A stretch of DNA of 64,000 bases. Source: Poecilobothrus nobilitatus (taxonomy: Eukaryota; Arthropoda; Insecta; Diptera; Dolichopodidae). This document shows positions 10,723 through 22,974 of the stretch, piece after piece. The stretch covers positions 105,573,815 to 105,637,814 of the forward strand of contig OX352772.1 of the NCBI GenBank assembly GCA_947095535.1, in the 5' to 3' direction. Under the pieces are notes generated by a model. That model was not told the origin of the DNA. It was given only the letters and a program-made list of their open reading frames with translations, and did no database searches. Within the stretch, counting starts at the first letter, position 1; every line of letters starts with the position of its first letter. Both the position numbers and the translations under genes were made by a program.

Positions 10723-11015
10723 CTTTTAAAATGAGAATAAGTTATACACGTTTATGTTTTTATATACATATTTGCAGAACAAATCTAATTGGAGAAGACC
10801 ACAATTGGAGAAGAAAGCAGAAATAAAATTTACATAAACAATAGTCTAACGAGATAAACACAAGCTTTGTATATGAGGGCAAACCAGGTAAAAGTTGAAA
10901 AAAATTTTAAATTTAATAATGAAAAAAATGGAAAGTAGTGAAAATATTATTATAAGGTCGTTTGAGGACGTACAAAATATAACTTAAGAACTTATTATTA
11001 TCTTTTCTATTTATA

Positions 11016-11912
11016 ATGGCAAATAATAGTATTCCAAATAACGATCTTATTTTTAATAATTTTACTGCAAATTTTTATGCTAATGATATTAGTCAAACTG
11101 TAAACACCAATGTTAATGAAAATAATTTTTTAATTCTACATCAAAATATACGAAGTTTAAGACAGAATTTTGATGCTCTTGTGTCCCATATTCAGACTTT
11201 TAATATTATTCCTGATATTATTTTTGTCTCAGAAATTTGGATTTTTGAAACAGAAATTATGAATTATAATTTACCAGGATATAAATTTTCTACTACTACG
11301 AATGAAACATATGTAGCTGGTGGAGTGGGTGTTTTTGTAAATAGTAGTTTGGAATATAAAATTTCAAATCATAAATTTAGTTCTTGTGATGTAATAAAAG
11401 TTATATGTAAAATAAATAAAGAAAGTTTTACACTTATATGTATATATAGACTCCAGAGTACACACATGTCAATTTTCCTAGCAGAAATAAAAAATTTTCT
11501 TAAATCAGTTAAAACAAAAAATTTAGTAGTATTAGGTGATTTAAATTTAGATATTATGATTTCAACGGATTATTCAGATGATTATTTAACATTAATGTCA
11601 TATTATGGGTTGAATTCTTACACGAATGAGCCAACTAGACCAATTTCAGGTACTTGTATGGACCATATATTTGGACGCTTTAATAATTTTTTGAATATTT
11701 CAGGTGACTTAATAAATCTTGATCTGAATATAACTGATCACAATATGACAGGAGTATTATTTAATAAAATAACGTGTAGTAAGAAAAGTAAATACTGTGA
11801 AATACCAGGTAGAATTTCAATTAATTATGATACGTTAAATGAAAAGTTATTTTATGAAAATTGGAATGAAGTTTATACGGAAGATGCATATAAAAGAATG
11901 TACCCCATATAA
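11016..11912 (+). pseudogene. LINE copy 2 endonuclease
   Basis: A clean 298-codon frame from MANNSIPNNDLIFNN. The APE fold is visible in order: LILHQNIRSLRQNFDAL, DIIFVSEIW (catalytic Glu), AGGVGVFVNSSLEYK, LVVLGDLNLDI (the GDxN box) and the ITDHNM block near residue 243, where SDH is usual. It ends in a stop shortly after the endonuclease, with linker remnants beyond. It would nick DNA at the insertion site. The domain looks intact, but it is cut off from a usable RT. Confidence 0.8.
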
Positions 11913-12092
11913 ATGAATATAATGATGAATGATAAGCATATGTAAGAATGTAAGCATATAAATGAATGTAAAAAAGTCAAAAAACACTTAAAAATTTGGA
12001 TAAACGATGATCTATTTCAAAAATACAAATGAAAAACAAGCTAAGACAAAAATGCTGTAAACATCCCAACAACATTAGATTAAAAAGTCATT

Positions 12093-13460
12093 ATGCTAAT
12101 GGTTCAAAAAAAATTAAAAAAAGAAATTTCTATATGTCGCGACAATTATTTTCGTAATGAGTTTAGAAAATGCAATGGCAATGTTAAAAAAGAGTGGAAG
12201 ATAATAAATAGTTTAATAAGTAATAAGTCTCGTGGAGATATTACATTATCTAATAATGTTAATTCTGTGATTTATGACAAAGAAATTATTTCAAATAGCT
12301 TTAACGACTATTTTAGCAGTGTGGGTGTGAAAACTGTTCCCTGTAGTCGAGTATTTTGCTGTAAGGAATGTGATGGTCTAGATATTGTGAGGGAAAAATT
12401 TATTATGAATAGTTTTTCCTTTGAGCCATTCTCTGCGTGTAGTTATTTACTTGAATTTGAATCTATTCGCTGTTCTTATAGTTGGAATGTACACTGTTTG
12501 AAAACTTTTACCTAGATTTTTGCCATTATTAGCGTAGTATTCATTGAATCGATTCAGTTTATTGGAATTTTCTATGGTATTGTTATTTTCTCCTATATAT
12601 CAAATAATGCAATGAATCTAACAGCTGAAATGAATTATGATCTACATATATTGAGAAATTGGTTTGCAAAGCATAAACTTGTCGTAAGTAGCAAAACTAA
12701 AATAATGCACTTTAATTTAGTTAAGCCGGAAACTATGGATATAAATTTGAAATTTCATGCTGCTAACTGTGCCCGTTTTAAACTGGGTAGTTTAGCATGC
12801 AATTTTCAAAAAAATCTATTTGCAAGTTATGAGACTTGTTGCTCCGATTGCTTTGACATTGAGACTGTTAACCAATATAAATACTTAGGTACAGTAATCG
12901 ATGAAAATATGAATTGGTTTAAGCATACTTACTCTATGAAAACTTACGTAAGATCAACCTTAAGAATGTTTTATTATTTAAAGAAATTATGCTCTCAAAA
13001 AGTACTCAAAATGATATATTATGGTATATTTCATTCAAAAATTCAATATGGTATATGTTGTTGGGGTGGAACATACCATAATAAAATCAAACCTCTTCTC
13101 ATTCTACAAAAATATGTAGTGAGAAAAATGCCTAATAAAAATTGCCAACATAACTCTTTAGAGTTGTTTCAACAACTGAATATAATGCCAATTCGGCACC
13201 TTTACTATTTTAATATTATCAAAAGATTATTGACAAAAAATAGAATTAAGTTGAGTCTTCGTTCAAAAAACTCTAATCTATAAGGAGTAATCAACATCGC
13301 AGAGTAAATGTGCCAATTTTCAGAACTACGAGTCACAAAAACTCCTACTCTATTGTATCATATAGATTATACAATAAAGTACCTAATTCAATTAAATCTT
13401 TATGAAATTAAAATACTTTATTCCGAAAACTAAAACTATGGTTATTGGATATGGGCATGT
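12093..13460 (+). pseudogene. LINE copy 2 linker and C-terminal RT, palm deleted
   Basis: The first frame (12093-12515) is the linker: YFRNEFRKCNGNVKKEWKII and NSFNDYFSSVGVK are typical of the stretch before the RT. Instead of fingers and palm the sequence passes through about 100 bases of unrelated reading and resumes with LHILRNWFAKHKLVVSSKTK, followed by IMHFN, which normally follows the FADD loop. The thumb is present (YKYLGTVIDENMNWFKH, IFHSKIQYGICCWGG, LELFQQLNIMPIRHLYYFNI). The tail to 13460 is recognisable but frameshifted. About 200 codons of the RT have gone. Confidence 0.78.
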
Positions 13461-14262
13461 ATGGGTCGTGAGGAAATTGAAGTCTTGTTAAGAACATTAA
13501 TTATTCAATGAGTATTTTCAGAGCTTTATTATTGGTGTATTACAATAAACCTTTTACCTGTTTTGTTTTTGCTATACCTATCCTTAATTATTCAAAACTT
13601 TTGTATTAAATTTTTATGCATTTTTAAGTGTTGTTTCAATTTTTATAAATAAGTAAATTTTTTATAAATTTTTTTTTTATTTTTTTTTTGTATATTTTCA
13701 AATTTTTAGTATATAGAATTATCTTATTTTTTATAGTATCTATCAATAGTAATTTTTATTATTGAATTTAGTATGTATGTAAATCATATTCACCCCCTAT
13801 TAAAACAATTATTGTTTAGATTAAGGACTAATGTAACATCACAGACAATATAATTATACAGATAAATCATGTAGAACAAAAAAATGTTTCAAACAAAAAA
13901 TGGCATTGGGCCCCTATGCGGTAAATTTTTTCACCGAAAAATAAAATAAAAATGGGGTTTGTGTCATAGCTCTGTATTATACGTTTAGGTTGAATTCCTT
14001 CATAAAAAATTTAATAAAAAAATAAATTAATACAACTACTTATGCAATGCAATAATAGCAGAAATTATTTATATTGTGTGCGATCTATTGTACTGTGTAT
14101 TTGTACACAATTTAACACTATTACTCATGTAGTTATATTAAGTGCCTCAAACTATTCTCATAAACTTGTTTTCAATTGAACATGTATTTGTTTATTATAA
14201 ATTATATATTTATGGTTGGAATGAGAATAAAGAAAATCTTTAAAAAAAAAAATTACCTTTCA

Positions 14263-14981
14263 ATGACTCTTAAAACGCAGATAATGATATATTTTAATCA
14301 TCCATTTACAATGATGGGGGCCATCTGGATGTGGAAAAACAACATCTGTATGTAACTTAATTAAAAATATTGACAGATTCATACATCCAAAAATTGGAAA
14401 AATAAAATGGTCTAACCCAGAAATTTCAGCTTTCAGCTTTCTTTTAGACTTTTATACCAGTATTCCGGAAAAGTTTAGTGAGAATGAAAATAAACCTACA
14501 TTAATTGTTTTAGATGATTTAATGTTAGATTCCGCAAATAAACAAGTATGCGAACTTTTTACTAAAGGTTCGCACCACGGCAATTTATCTATTATATATA
14601 TTATTAACGCAAAACGTTTTTCATCAGCGAAAATTCTCACGAGATATTTCATTAAATTGTAAAAATTTAGTGCTTTTCAAAAACCCTCGAGACAAATCAT
14701 AAACTTTTCCTCTTGCTAGACAGTTATATCCTGAAAATATAAAAGGTTTCCTGGGGGTATATAATGAATCAACCTCAAGTCCACATGGTTGTATTGTGTT
14801 GGATTTAACACAAGACATCAGCGTTTTATTTCGTATTAGAACTAATATTTTTTCAAAAGAATATTGCATATGCTTCTGTGATACGGGTGATTTGAACAAC
14901 TGTCAAAAGTATGAAACGATTGAAGAAAAACCAACATATATTACATGTACTAGGAAAGTGCAACAAGAAGAAATTTTGTGA
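14263..14981 (+). pseudogene. Polinton FtsK/HerA-type packaging ATPase
   Basis: It begins MTLKTQIMIYFNHPFTMM. A one-base frameshift inside the P-loop region breaks the Walker A motif; reading the adjacent frame gives GPSGCGKTTSVCNLIKN. Walker B is clear (PTLIVLDDLMLD), followed by CELFTKGSHHGNLSIIYI. A second frameshift near 14625 leads to LVLFKNPRDKS and, after one stop, FPLARQLYPENIKGFLGVYN, then CIVLDLTQD. These blocks are standard for the Polinton/adintovirus genome-packaging ATPase, which would pump DNA into the capsid. The frame ends at 14981. The A tail of LINE copy 2 lies just upstream, so the original promoter has been displaced. Confidence 0.85.
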
Positions 14982-15017
14982 GAATATTCTAATAGGAAAA
15001 TTGGTCAGTAAGACATA

Positions 15018-15726
15018 ATGCAGCGAATGATTGTTATGTCACCAGAAATATTTTCAAAATTTAGTAAATTATTTCAAGATGATAAAAACTTAGATTTATT
15101 AGATCGAAAACGAAAACGAATGAAAACGTTTTATATGATAAAAAATTAAAACCATTGCAAAAATGGTACTTATATCGTCAAAATCTCCTTAAATATGGAA
15201 TTAAGAAAAGACATGTAAAAAAAATTATCAGAAAAGGCTAATAATCTTACATTTGATACAGGCACTCAAACAAAATTCTTTTCTAAACGAAATGCATATA
15301 CAGAAACTGAATTATCTAAATACAAATCAATATCAGCACAGATCGATTTTTTACCATTAATTGCTGATGATGTGTTAAAATACGATCCTAAAAAAGAACA
15401 TACAAGTATGGATATCGATTTAACACATTATAATTTGGATGATGAAAATTCATTTAAAAAATTAGCTAAAACTGAAATGTTGAAAGATAAAAAATTAGTA
15501 GAAAGACCATCTCTAAGCTCTGATTATAGAATGTTTGAAACACCAAGTGATGATGTAATTACCATTGCTGTACCATCTCCTGGAAAGAAGAAGATACTTA
15601 GATAGGCCGGTAGTGCAATTTCCTCCACTATACTTTCCTGAAACAAAAAAACGAAAACTAAAACCATTACTTAGAAGTCCAAAACTAAGAACTTCATCAA
15701 CACCGAAATGGATAACATATAAATAG
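15018..15726 (+). pseudogene. Conserved Polinton protein of unknown function
   Basis: It follows the ATPase by 36 bases on the same strand. The start MQRMIVMSPEIFSKFSKLF, then LDR with a basic stretch, and (in another frame) KKLKPLQKWYLYRQNLLKYG resembles a widespread Polinton protein with an N-terminal LDR...KW..Y.Q.L.RY pattern. Later parts are NAYTETELSKYKSISAQ and FKKLAKTEM, and SDYRMFETPSDDVITIAVP in frame with 15372-15605. A frameshift at 15600 gives the proline-rich tail (VVQFPPLYFPETKKRK). Function unknown; position suggests a virion or morphogenesis role. At least three frame changes make it a pseudogene. Confidence 0.6.
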
Positions 15727-15737
15727 TACAACATTTT

Positions 15738-16188
15738 ATGTTTTGGAATAAGTTAATGATAATCTAAAACTATTTTCAGACAACACTTTAGCTTCATTCG
15801 GAAATAAATTACCTAATCACTTTGATTTAAGAAATGGAAATTGGAAAGTTGGTCTTTCAGAAATATATCTGAACGATTTCATACAAACAGAAGAATTTAA
15901 CAAAGAGAAATATACTATATAAAAGTAAATCAAAGTTATAATGTAAAAACATTACCAACTGAATTATTTCAACCGAAAAAAAATATAGAAAATTTGAAAA
16001 CAAAATTACCTGAACTATTCAAATTAGCTGTTGCTAATAATAAAGATGAATTGAATGGAATGGTGATGATTTATTCAGATATGGTTCAGTCATCTGTGTT
16101 TGGAAGTAGCAATCAATACGGTGATGGAATAAATTTTGTCTCCAGTTAATATCCAACAAAAATTGTATTACATTTTAAAAAGTATTGA
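15738..16188 (+). pseudogene. Penton/minor-capsid-like Polinton protein, internally deleted
   Basis: It begins MFWN and, one frame over, continues LKLFSDNTLASFGNKL and NGNWKVGLSEIYL. This N-terminal pattern (NTLA.F..KL...W.VGL.EI) belongs to the presumed penton or minor capsid protein of Polintons and adintoviruses. Later come LPTELFQPKKNIENLKTKL and VMIYSDMVQSSVFGSS, then a jump to NQYGDGINFVSS and the C-terminal end PTKIVLHFKKY. The region between VFGSS and NQYGDG, normally about 50-60 codons, is missing. There are also stops at about 15920 and 16157. The penton assignment is from memory of the family and is less certain than the family membership. Confidence 0.55.
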
Positions 16189-17283
16189 TTGCCCAAAAAC
16201 AATATAAATACAACTACTCAAATATGAGTTTTTAAACTCATTTTCATTATCATTGTATACTTGAGACTTAATTGTCAGATATTGTAGACTTGATTTAGTG
16301 GAAAAAGTGCTCGAAAATTGGGTTCATCGAATTCGTTCCTGCAAAGAAGTCGTGTAGGCCTTTTGAATGACGTTTTATTCAGAACTTAATTGTATCGATT
16401 GTACATTAAATCAAAACCATTTGAATTTCCTTAACAATTAGTGTGTTTTTTTTTTTAAAGAAATCATATCACACAAATTGGAAAACCCTGTATTTCATGA
16501 TCACGGCTTCCAAGTTTTTTTTATTTTAGTTTACTTTTAACTTGAACTTGATCGCGATTTCAATTTGTATTTCATGATCACGGCTTATATTATTAAGAAT
16601 ATAATTTCAACCGTTTCAATTCAAAGCTTAAATGTATTCAAATCATGTTTTAAATTTTTTTTAATTTTTCAGGTAAATATAAAATCACGTTTAAACTTTA
16701 ATAATAATTTTATATTTAAACCAAACTTTAAAAACTTTTCATATCTTCACCCTAATTTAGAATATTCAGCACTATAGTTAGAGCTGGTTAGATCTTTTTA
16801 AATTTAAAATTACAACATAACTGATATATTAACCGCTAAGTTTAATTTAGAATATTTAATAACTTTTAAATAAAATATCTAATTATTTTATAATATTTAA
16901 AATATCAGTTTTTTTTACATACTTTCCTGCAAACGTAGGCAAAGAAATTTTTTTGCAAAGTTTAGGAAGACTAAAATTGTTATAATAGAATGTAAATTTG
17001 ACTTTTTGTAAATATGTTAAACTTTAATAATAATAATTTTGTATTTAAACCAAACTTTAAAAACTTGTAATTTAAAAATTATTTATAAATTTAAATATCA
17101 AATTATTTATAAATTTAAAATATTTATTTATTTATTAATATTAATATTACATACATAAATGTAATGCAATATTATTGAACCATCGGCTACTAAGGCCATT
17201 AGAGGTTTTTATACTATTATTAAATTATATACTAATATTATTTATTTTGTTTATATTATATACTATATATTTACATTATATTT
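16189..17283. repeat. AT-rich spacer with two pairs of direct repeats
   Basis: No gene seen. A 21-bp perfect direct repeat (TGTATTTCATGATCACGGCTT) lies at 16489-16509 and 16566-16586. A second pair of about 48-50 bp (starting TTAAACTTTAATAATAAT and ending TTTAAAAACTT) lies at 16691-16738 and 17017-17066. The rest is poly-A/T. The pairs suggest local duplication. Confidence 0.7.
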
Positions 17284-17391
17284 GGTCGTAAGAGGGTAAA
17301 GAAAAAAACACTTACGACCTGTGCAAGGATCGAACCCGCACTCCTTCGGTTAATACGCCACACGCCTACCCACTAGGCTACCGAAGCCCCC
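17284..17391 (-). repeat. tRNA-derived SINE, minus-strand copy
   Basis: The reverse complement starts GGGGGCTTCGGTAGCCTAG. It has a clean polymerase III A box (TAGCCTAGTGG) and B box (GGTTCGATCC) about 40 bases apart. The tRNA-like head is followed by a body carrying the inverted repeat GTCGTAAG ... CTTACGAC. It does not fold into a complete tRNA with a normal anticodon arm, so it is a SINE and not a tRNA gene. Related copies lie at 22725 and 45391. Confidence 0.75.
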
Positions 17392-17738
17392 GAAAAAAAT
17401 TTAAAATATCAAATTTTTTTTTTTTTTAACTTTTATTTTATTGTGTATATATCTTGATACAGGCTTAACCTAAAAAAAAGTTTACAAAACGGTTTCATTT
17501 CAATTATTATTAACATTTAAAAAAAAGTAATTTTTTTTTGTTAATTTATGTAAATTTAATTTGTCTTATATCTATCTATTTTAAATTACTTAATTTATTT
17601 TATCTAAAGTACAAAATGCAAAAAAACTTAAAAAATCATTATTATATCTGGTTGTTTTAAATAAAATTGCCCTAACTTAACTTAACCTACTTAGCCTACT
17701 TAACCTACTTAGAACCTAAATTAGTAAGCATTTGCTTG

Positions 17739-20700
17739 CTATAAAATCTCATCCAACCACCAATATCGTTTTTTAATGCATTTGTCTTTGTCCGGTATGG
17801 ACATGTCATATTTTAAATTATCTCCATTAATATTGCCTGGGTCGTATTCAATTTTTTTACATGTGGCCCGTCTATTATAGTGAAATAATATAGGGACATG
17901 GCTTTGGTTTTGAATGTAACCATTTTTATCCAAAAAGATAAAATGCTCAGGGGCTATGAAGCCAGTGAGTATAGTCTTTTTAATGTAGTCCTCATTGTGG
18001 TAAAATATATGTGATATTAGACCATTTTCAGGAGTTTTTAGTGCTCTATCATAATGATCTCGAACTAATTTTATGATAAAATTATGGATTCTTATGATTT
18101 TTGCTTCCTTGTACAAGTATTTATTGGAATAGTAATGCTTGTAGTCGGATTCAGGCTTTCGATGTTTGTTAATACATACTCTTATGCACTTTCTTTCGAA
18201 CTTACGTATTTTTTCCATTAGGCTTCCACTAATGTTGTACCATATGGGTACACCATATGTAAGTGTTGGCCTTATTAATGTTTGGTAACATATTATTTTG
18301 ACCCGGTTGCTAATGTTTTTATTGTTGAACAGGTTTTTGGCAGCCATAAATGCTTTGTTACCTTTAAGAATTGTGTGTTTTATATGCTCGATATAGTTCA
18401 GATTTTGATGTAAATGAACTCCGAGATATTTGACAACTTTTCTGTTAGAAAGAGTTGAATTTGGAGATTTTATAAAAAAATTTTTCCAGTTCCTAATGTC
18501 TGAACTTGTTTTGTCAACCGTATCACAAAATAATATGGTTTCACATTTATTGAAGTTCATTTTTAATATCCAAACTTTACAATAGTCCTAGACGGTATTG
18601 AACATTTTTTGTATTTTGGATTGAATGCTATTTACGGTATCATTCGCGGAGTAAATTATTATATCATCCGCGAAGGCTAGTGTATAATTATTGTCTTTTA
18701 TTCTATCCAATAGAAATAACAACTCGGAGATATAGATCGAAAACAGGATTGGTGCGTTGACTATACCCTGTTGCAGCCCGTTTTCGATATGAAATTTTTT
18801 ATATGGCGTTTTTGCCTTGTTAACAATTTCGAAGGAATTATCGTATAACATACCATGAATTATAGTGATCAAGTATTGAGGAATTTTGTATTTTATAAGT
18901 TTATAAATCAAACCATCTAGCCAAATAGTATTAAAAGCTTTTTCTAAGTCAATTAGACAAACACCTACAGCTAATTTTTTATTAATAAACCAACATATAT
19001 CAGATGTAAGTTTGTTGATTGTATGTATGGTACTATGCTTATATCTAAAACCAAATTGATTTTGTGGAATTAGATTGTTTTCGTTGACGAATTTTGTAAT
19101 TTTATCGTTGATAATAGTTTCATAAACCTTGCTTATGTTAGGCATTAAACTTATAGGCCTATAATTATTTGGGTCAGTTGGATCTTTGCCTGGTTTCTTT
19201 AGCAATATAGTTTTCGCAGTTTTCCATATATTTGGAAAATACGAATTGTTAATTGCATTATTAAAAATTATAACATATTTCGAAATTACTTAAATTTTTT
19301 AGTACCACATTTGGTATATTATCGTTTCCTGATGAAACTTTATTTTTTAACGCTTTAAGCTTTGCCTTAATTTCTTCAAGGTTTGTGAATTTGCTATTTT
19401 CGCCGTATTGCATTGACGATTTATTTATATTGGAAAATGTGGATAAAGTTATACTATTGGATCTTAATTGTTCGAAATTAATTTTGAATTGTTGAACTTT
19501 ATTTTTTACTTTAGTGTGGAATCTACTGTTTGTTGGTATATTTATTTTGTGAGTTTGTTCTAAATAAGAGCCCATAAGATTATAAATTTGACTTGAATCT
19601 TTTAAAATAAATTTGTTTGTGTTAGTTTTTTCCAAATTGTTAACGTTAATGTTATTCTGATTTAAAAGATTAATATTGTTTGAATCTATATGCAACTTCA
19701 TGATTTGGTTATATTTATTTTTTCGAAATATTTTATTGATTTGGGGAAACATATTACTTTGTGGAGATATATTTTGAAGGCGGTTTTTGTAGTAATTACT
19801 TATTTCTATTTTAATTTGTTGTTTAATGAGTGTGTTTATATTATTAAATAAACTTTTAAATAGTTGAATATCTTGAGTAGAGAAATCGAGTCTTTGTTTG
19901 TAAATTTTGTGGATATCGTTTAACAAAGAGCTTTTTTTTTCAAAAGTTGTTTAAGTTTTCGGGAGTTAAATTTATTTAAGTTATTTGTGAATTTTGTTTT
20001 TGGAATTATTTCGTTCATGGTTTGTTGAATAATTTTATTTAATTTTAGGAGATGAAAATTTATAAATTTATAACGATATGTTGCAATTATCCAAAATTTT
20101 ATTATCCGTGTTAAGATATTCAGTTAAGTAATTTCGATCTAATTTTCTACGAAATCTATTCCAATTAATATTATTGAAATCGAATTTTTCTTCACATGGT
20201 AGCTCTTTACTTAGAACTTGTTCATTATTAATACAGAACGGAATACAAATAGCATTATCATCTCTACATATGGCAGAGTTGTAAGATTGTTATAGGTTTG
20301 AGAGAAACTTACAGCTATTCTCACATCGGTAATGGCTAAATCTATGTATGAGTTTGCACGTGGTAGTGTGGGTGCGTCTGACAAATGTAGTTTCATTTTA
20401 TACAGTATGTAATTTTTTTGGATCCAATTATACAATTGGGTACCACGAGTGTTGTTAACAACATTCGACCAAGAAGTATGTTTGGCATTAAAATCGCCCG
20501 TTAATATAAAAAAATTGTTAATATTGGATAAATTTAATGTTTGAAAAATTTTTTCAAGTTCTGTCAAAAAATTAGGTGAATTTCTATTTGGTGCGTAAAT
20601 AGAAATTATATATAATTTTTTGTTTTGCTTTAGTTGCAGGGATATAATACAAGTTTCGATGCATGTAAATTGATCGAAAATGTAATTATTTACAATTTGG

Positions 20701-20966
20701 TAGTTAAGATATTTTTTAATTGCTATGGCAACACCGCCACCGTCAATAGCATTTTTTCGATCTTTTCTAATAAAATCATAATTGTCTAGTGACATATGAT
20801 CAGATGGTTTCAACTTTGTTTCACATATACAAATAATGTCTGGATTGTTGTTCTCTATAAAGTGCATAAGTGCGTATTTTTTGCTGTATGAGATAAGAGA
20901 GTTGACATTTATTGAAATGACTTTATATGTGCTTGTTGGATTAGACATATTGTTGATTGGATTCAA
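17739..20966 (-). pseudogene. LINE copy 3 ORF2: endonuclease and reverse transcriptase
   Basis: The endonuclease (20966-20211) shows VISINVNSLISYSKKYALM, DIICICETKLKPSDH, DGGGVAIAIKKYLNYQ, FFILTGDFNAKHTSW and a broken SDH region. A frameshifted linker (about 20210-19927) leads to 19926-19261 and a frame change into the RT (19205-18588): [34 protein letters not shown] (motif A), GLQQGIVNAPILFSIYISE and LAFADDIIIYS with the catalytic double Asp. A last frame (18560-17739) is the thumb and C-terminus. The protein would nick target DNA and copy its own RNA. Four or so frame breaks prevent that now, though catalytic residues survive. Confidence 0.85.
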
Positions 20967-22393
20967 TGTTCATACAATCGAATAATATATTAATTCTATT
21001 GGTGTTAGTATTATTATTTTTTTCTATATTATTAATTTTTTTATTTAAATCTATAATACTATTTCGTATTTCTAATAAAATATCAGTGTTAATGTTATTC
21101 ATGTTATTATTGGTATTACTATTACTACTACTAATGTTATTATTTCTACTCACTACATTTGAAAATGATATGTTGGGCTGTACAAAATTCGTTGCCATGT
21201 GCTTAGTTGCTATACGTTTTTTTACTATTTCCTTGCTTTCGTGCTGCTTTTTTATTTTTTCCTGATAAACTGGACAGTTTCTATATGATGATGGATGGCC
21301 GTAATTTTTGCACATAGTACAGAACAGCTTTTCTCTGGAATCTTCAGGCTTAATGGTACATTGCCCTGGTAGATGGTTATCACCACATTTAACACATCTG
21401 GGGTCCATTTTACAGTTCGATGCAGAGTGTCCAAAACGCTGACAACGTGTGCATTGCATCATATTCGGTTTGTTGATTCGCTCCCATTTAATAATTTGAT
21501 GGTCGATGAAATTTATTCTGGATATATCATTTATTGAGCTCTGTGGTGATGCCTGCACAATAAAATGAGGTAGGATTATGCCTTTATCAGATGTAATTTT
21601 TGTGGTAAGTCTTGTTACTTTCTCAAATTTGATGACATCGTTATCATATTATTTCAGGATTGCCAAAACCTCTTCACACGAGTAGCTGTTGCTTAAGCCT
21701 TTGAGTACAAGTGTAATTTTCTTGTCTTCTTTTGGAGTAAACGTGTAATAATTAATTCCAGATTTATCAAGAAGTTCACGTGCTTTTTTGAATTCTTCAA
21801 GGTTGAAGGTATAGAGAACGTTATTATTTTCCCCTGATTTTTTAATCAGGAAATCTTTAATTTTTAGACTTTTGGAAAGTAATTCTTTCAGCATTTTTAT
21901 ATCCGTTTTTCCAAAGTTGATTGGTGGCATACATTTTTTTGTGTTCTGGACACTCTCAATTGGCTTTTGCTGAGCACGTGGAGTACTTTCAAAGGTCGGT
22001 ATATGTGTTGTAATTTTTTTTTTTTTTTTTGTTCTTTTAGCTAACTCTTCTATTCCTAACTCTAATGCGTTTGCCCCAGGCTTGTTGAAAATTTTTCGAA
22101 GATGAATTTAGTGAAACATTTATCTTGGAATCATCATCAGCCACATCCATCTGAGGAAGAAAACAATTTCCACTTGAGCTTGGCTCTTTACCACCATTAT
22201 TGGCCTTTAAAAGTTTTATAAGTTTATTATTTTCGTTTTGCAACTTTTCAATAATTAATTTTAATTCACGAACTTCCTTGTTTTGTTTCATTTTAGTATT
22301 TGGCTTGGAAATGCTTTTATTCAATACTTCGTTTACTTTTTGATTTACAGCAGTTTTCAATCCGTTTGTGGGTAAATTAATATCATTTTCCAT
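20941..22393 (-). pseudogene. LINE copy 3 ORF1 (PRE_C2HC plus CCHC knuckles)
   Basis: It starts MENDINLPTNGLKTAVNQ at 22393, with a coiled-coil stretch (ELKLIIEKLQNENNKLIKLL). A homopolymer (about 22015-22030) causes a frameshift. The next block (21930-21649) contains EEFKKARELLDKSGINYYTF and ITLVLKGLSNSYSCEEV, the PRE_C2HC-type fold of Jockey/I-group ORF1. After a stop near 21650 the third block has knuckles CTRCQRFGHSASNC, CVKCGDNHLPGQC and CTMCKNYGHPSSYRNC. The tail is asparagine and serine rich. The protein would bind element RNA. The frame ends 26 bases inside ORF2. Confidence 0.83.
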
Positions 22394-22724
22394 AATTGAT
22401 ATCCTTTATTAAAGGAGTCCAATTATATGGAAACTTACTACTTATTACTATAGCAAGTGTTAAATTTTTTCTTTTTTTTTTTTATAAGAAAAAAAAGAAA
22501 AAAAAAATAAAAACAAAAAAAAATAAAGAAAAGCAATTTCTGTATTTATCAAAGACATAAATCTTTTCACTAATGACGTTTTTTGCATACTTTTAGGCAA
22601 GCATAGGCAAATCAATTTTTTTTTTGCATAAACTTAGGAGGGTACATAAAAACTCCTCTGTGCGGCTCCGCCATTGAAAAAGCTATAAAAAAAGCTCCTC
22701 CGTGCTGCTCCGCCATACTCCAAC

Positions 22725-22863
22725 TACTTCGGTGGCGTAGTGGGTAAGAGCGTATAAAATACGCTGTAAACACTGAAGGAGTGTGTTGAACACTACGACG
22801 TGTGTGGGATTCGAACACTGAGGGTTGTCGTAAGAGTTATTCCCCCTTACGACATTTACAGCC
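22725..22863 (+). repeat. tRNA-derived SINE, plus-strand copy
   Basis: Head: ACTTCGGTGGCGTAGTGGG with an A box-like TGGCGTAGTGG. The T arm contains GGATTCGAACAC. The body again has GTCGTAAG...CTTACGAC as inverted arms separated by AGTTATTCCCC. There is an extra duplicated stretch between A and B boxes (GCGTATAAAATACGC, itself palindromic). Same family as 17284-17391. Confidence 0.65.
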
Positions 22864-22974
22864 ATGCCTTAACAGAAAGGCTATGTAATTTCCTGTCCAT
22901 ATTTATGTGGCAGAGAATTCCATTAAAAAATAAAATAAAATAATAATACATTATAATATTAATAAATTAATAAA

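Larger units (their letters stand above)
10990..14253 (+). mobile_element. CR1/L2-like LINE copy 2, RT core deleted, inserted in the Polinton
   Basis: Plus-strand endonuclease (11016-11912), linker (12093-12515), then the C-terminal half of the RT (12612-13283 and beyond), and a 3' UTR ending in a run of As at about 14241-14252. The palm region, including the FADD loop, is missing between 12515 and 12612. It separates the Polinton integrase on the left from the ATPase, whose start codon follows the A tail by about 10 bases. The exact 5' end and any target duplication were not resolved. Confidence 0.8.
17660..22400 (-). mobile_element. Jockey-group LINE copy 3, nearly full length
   Basis: ORF1 (22393-20941) with a PRE_C2HC-like domain and zinc knuckles is followed by ORF2 (20966-17739) with endonuclease and RT. 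ORF1 and ORF2 overlap by 26 bases. The 3' UTR contains repeats of TAGGTTAAGTTAG type near 17690, shared with the plus-strand relative at 31600. Only a handful of frameshifts and stops interrupt it, and the RT FADD box is intact. This is one of the better preserved elements in the window. Confidence 0.88.

Noticed and set aside
20957..21265. Hydrophobic plus-strand ORF that looks like a membrane protein
   Set aside because: It is the antisense of the Asn/Ser-rich tail of LINE copy 3 ORF1; AT-rich Asn codons read backwards give Leu, Ile and Val.
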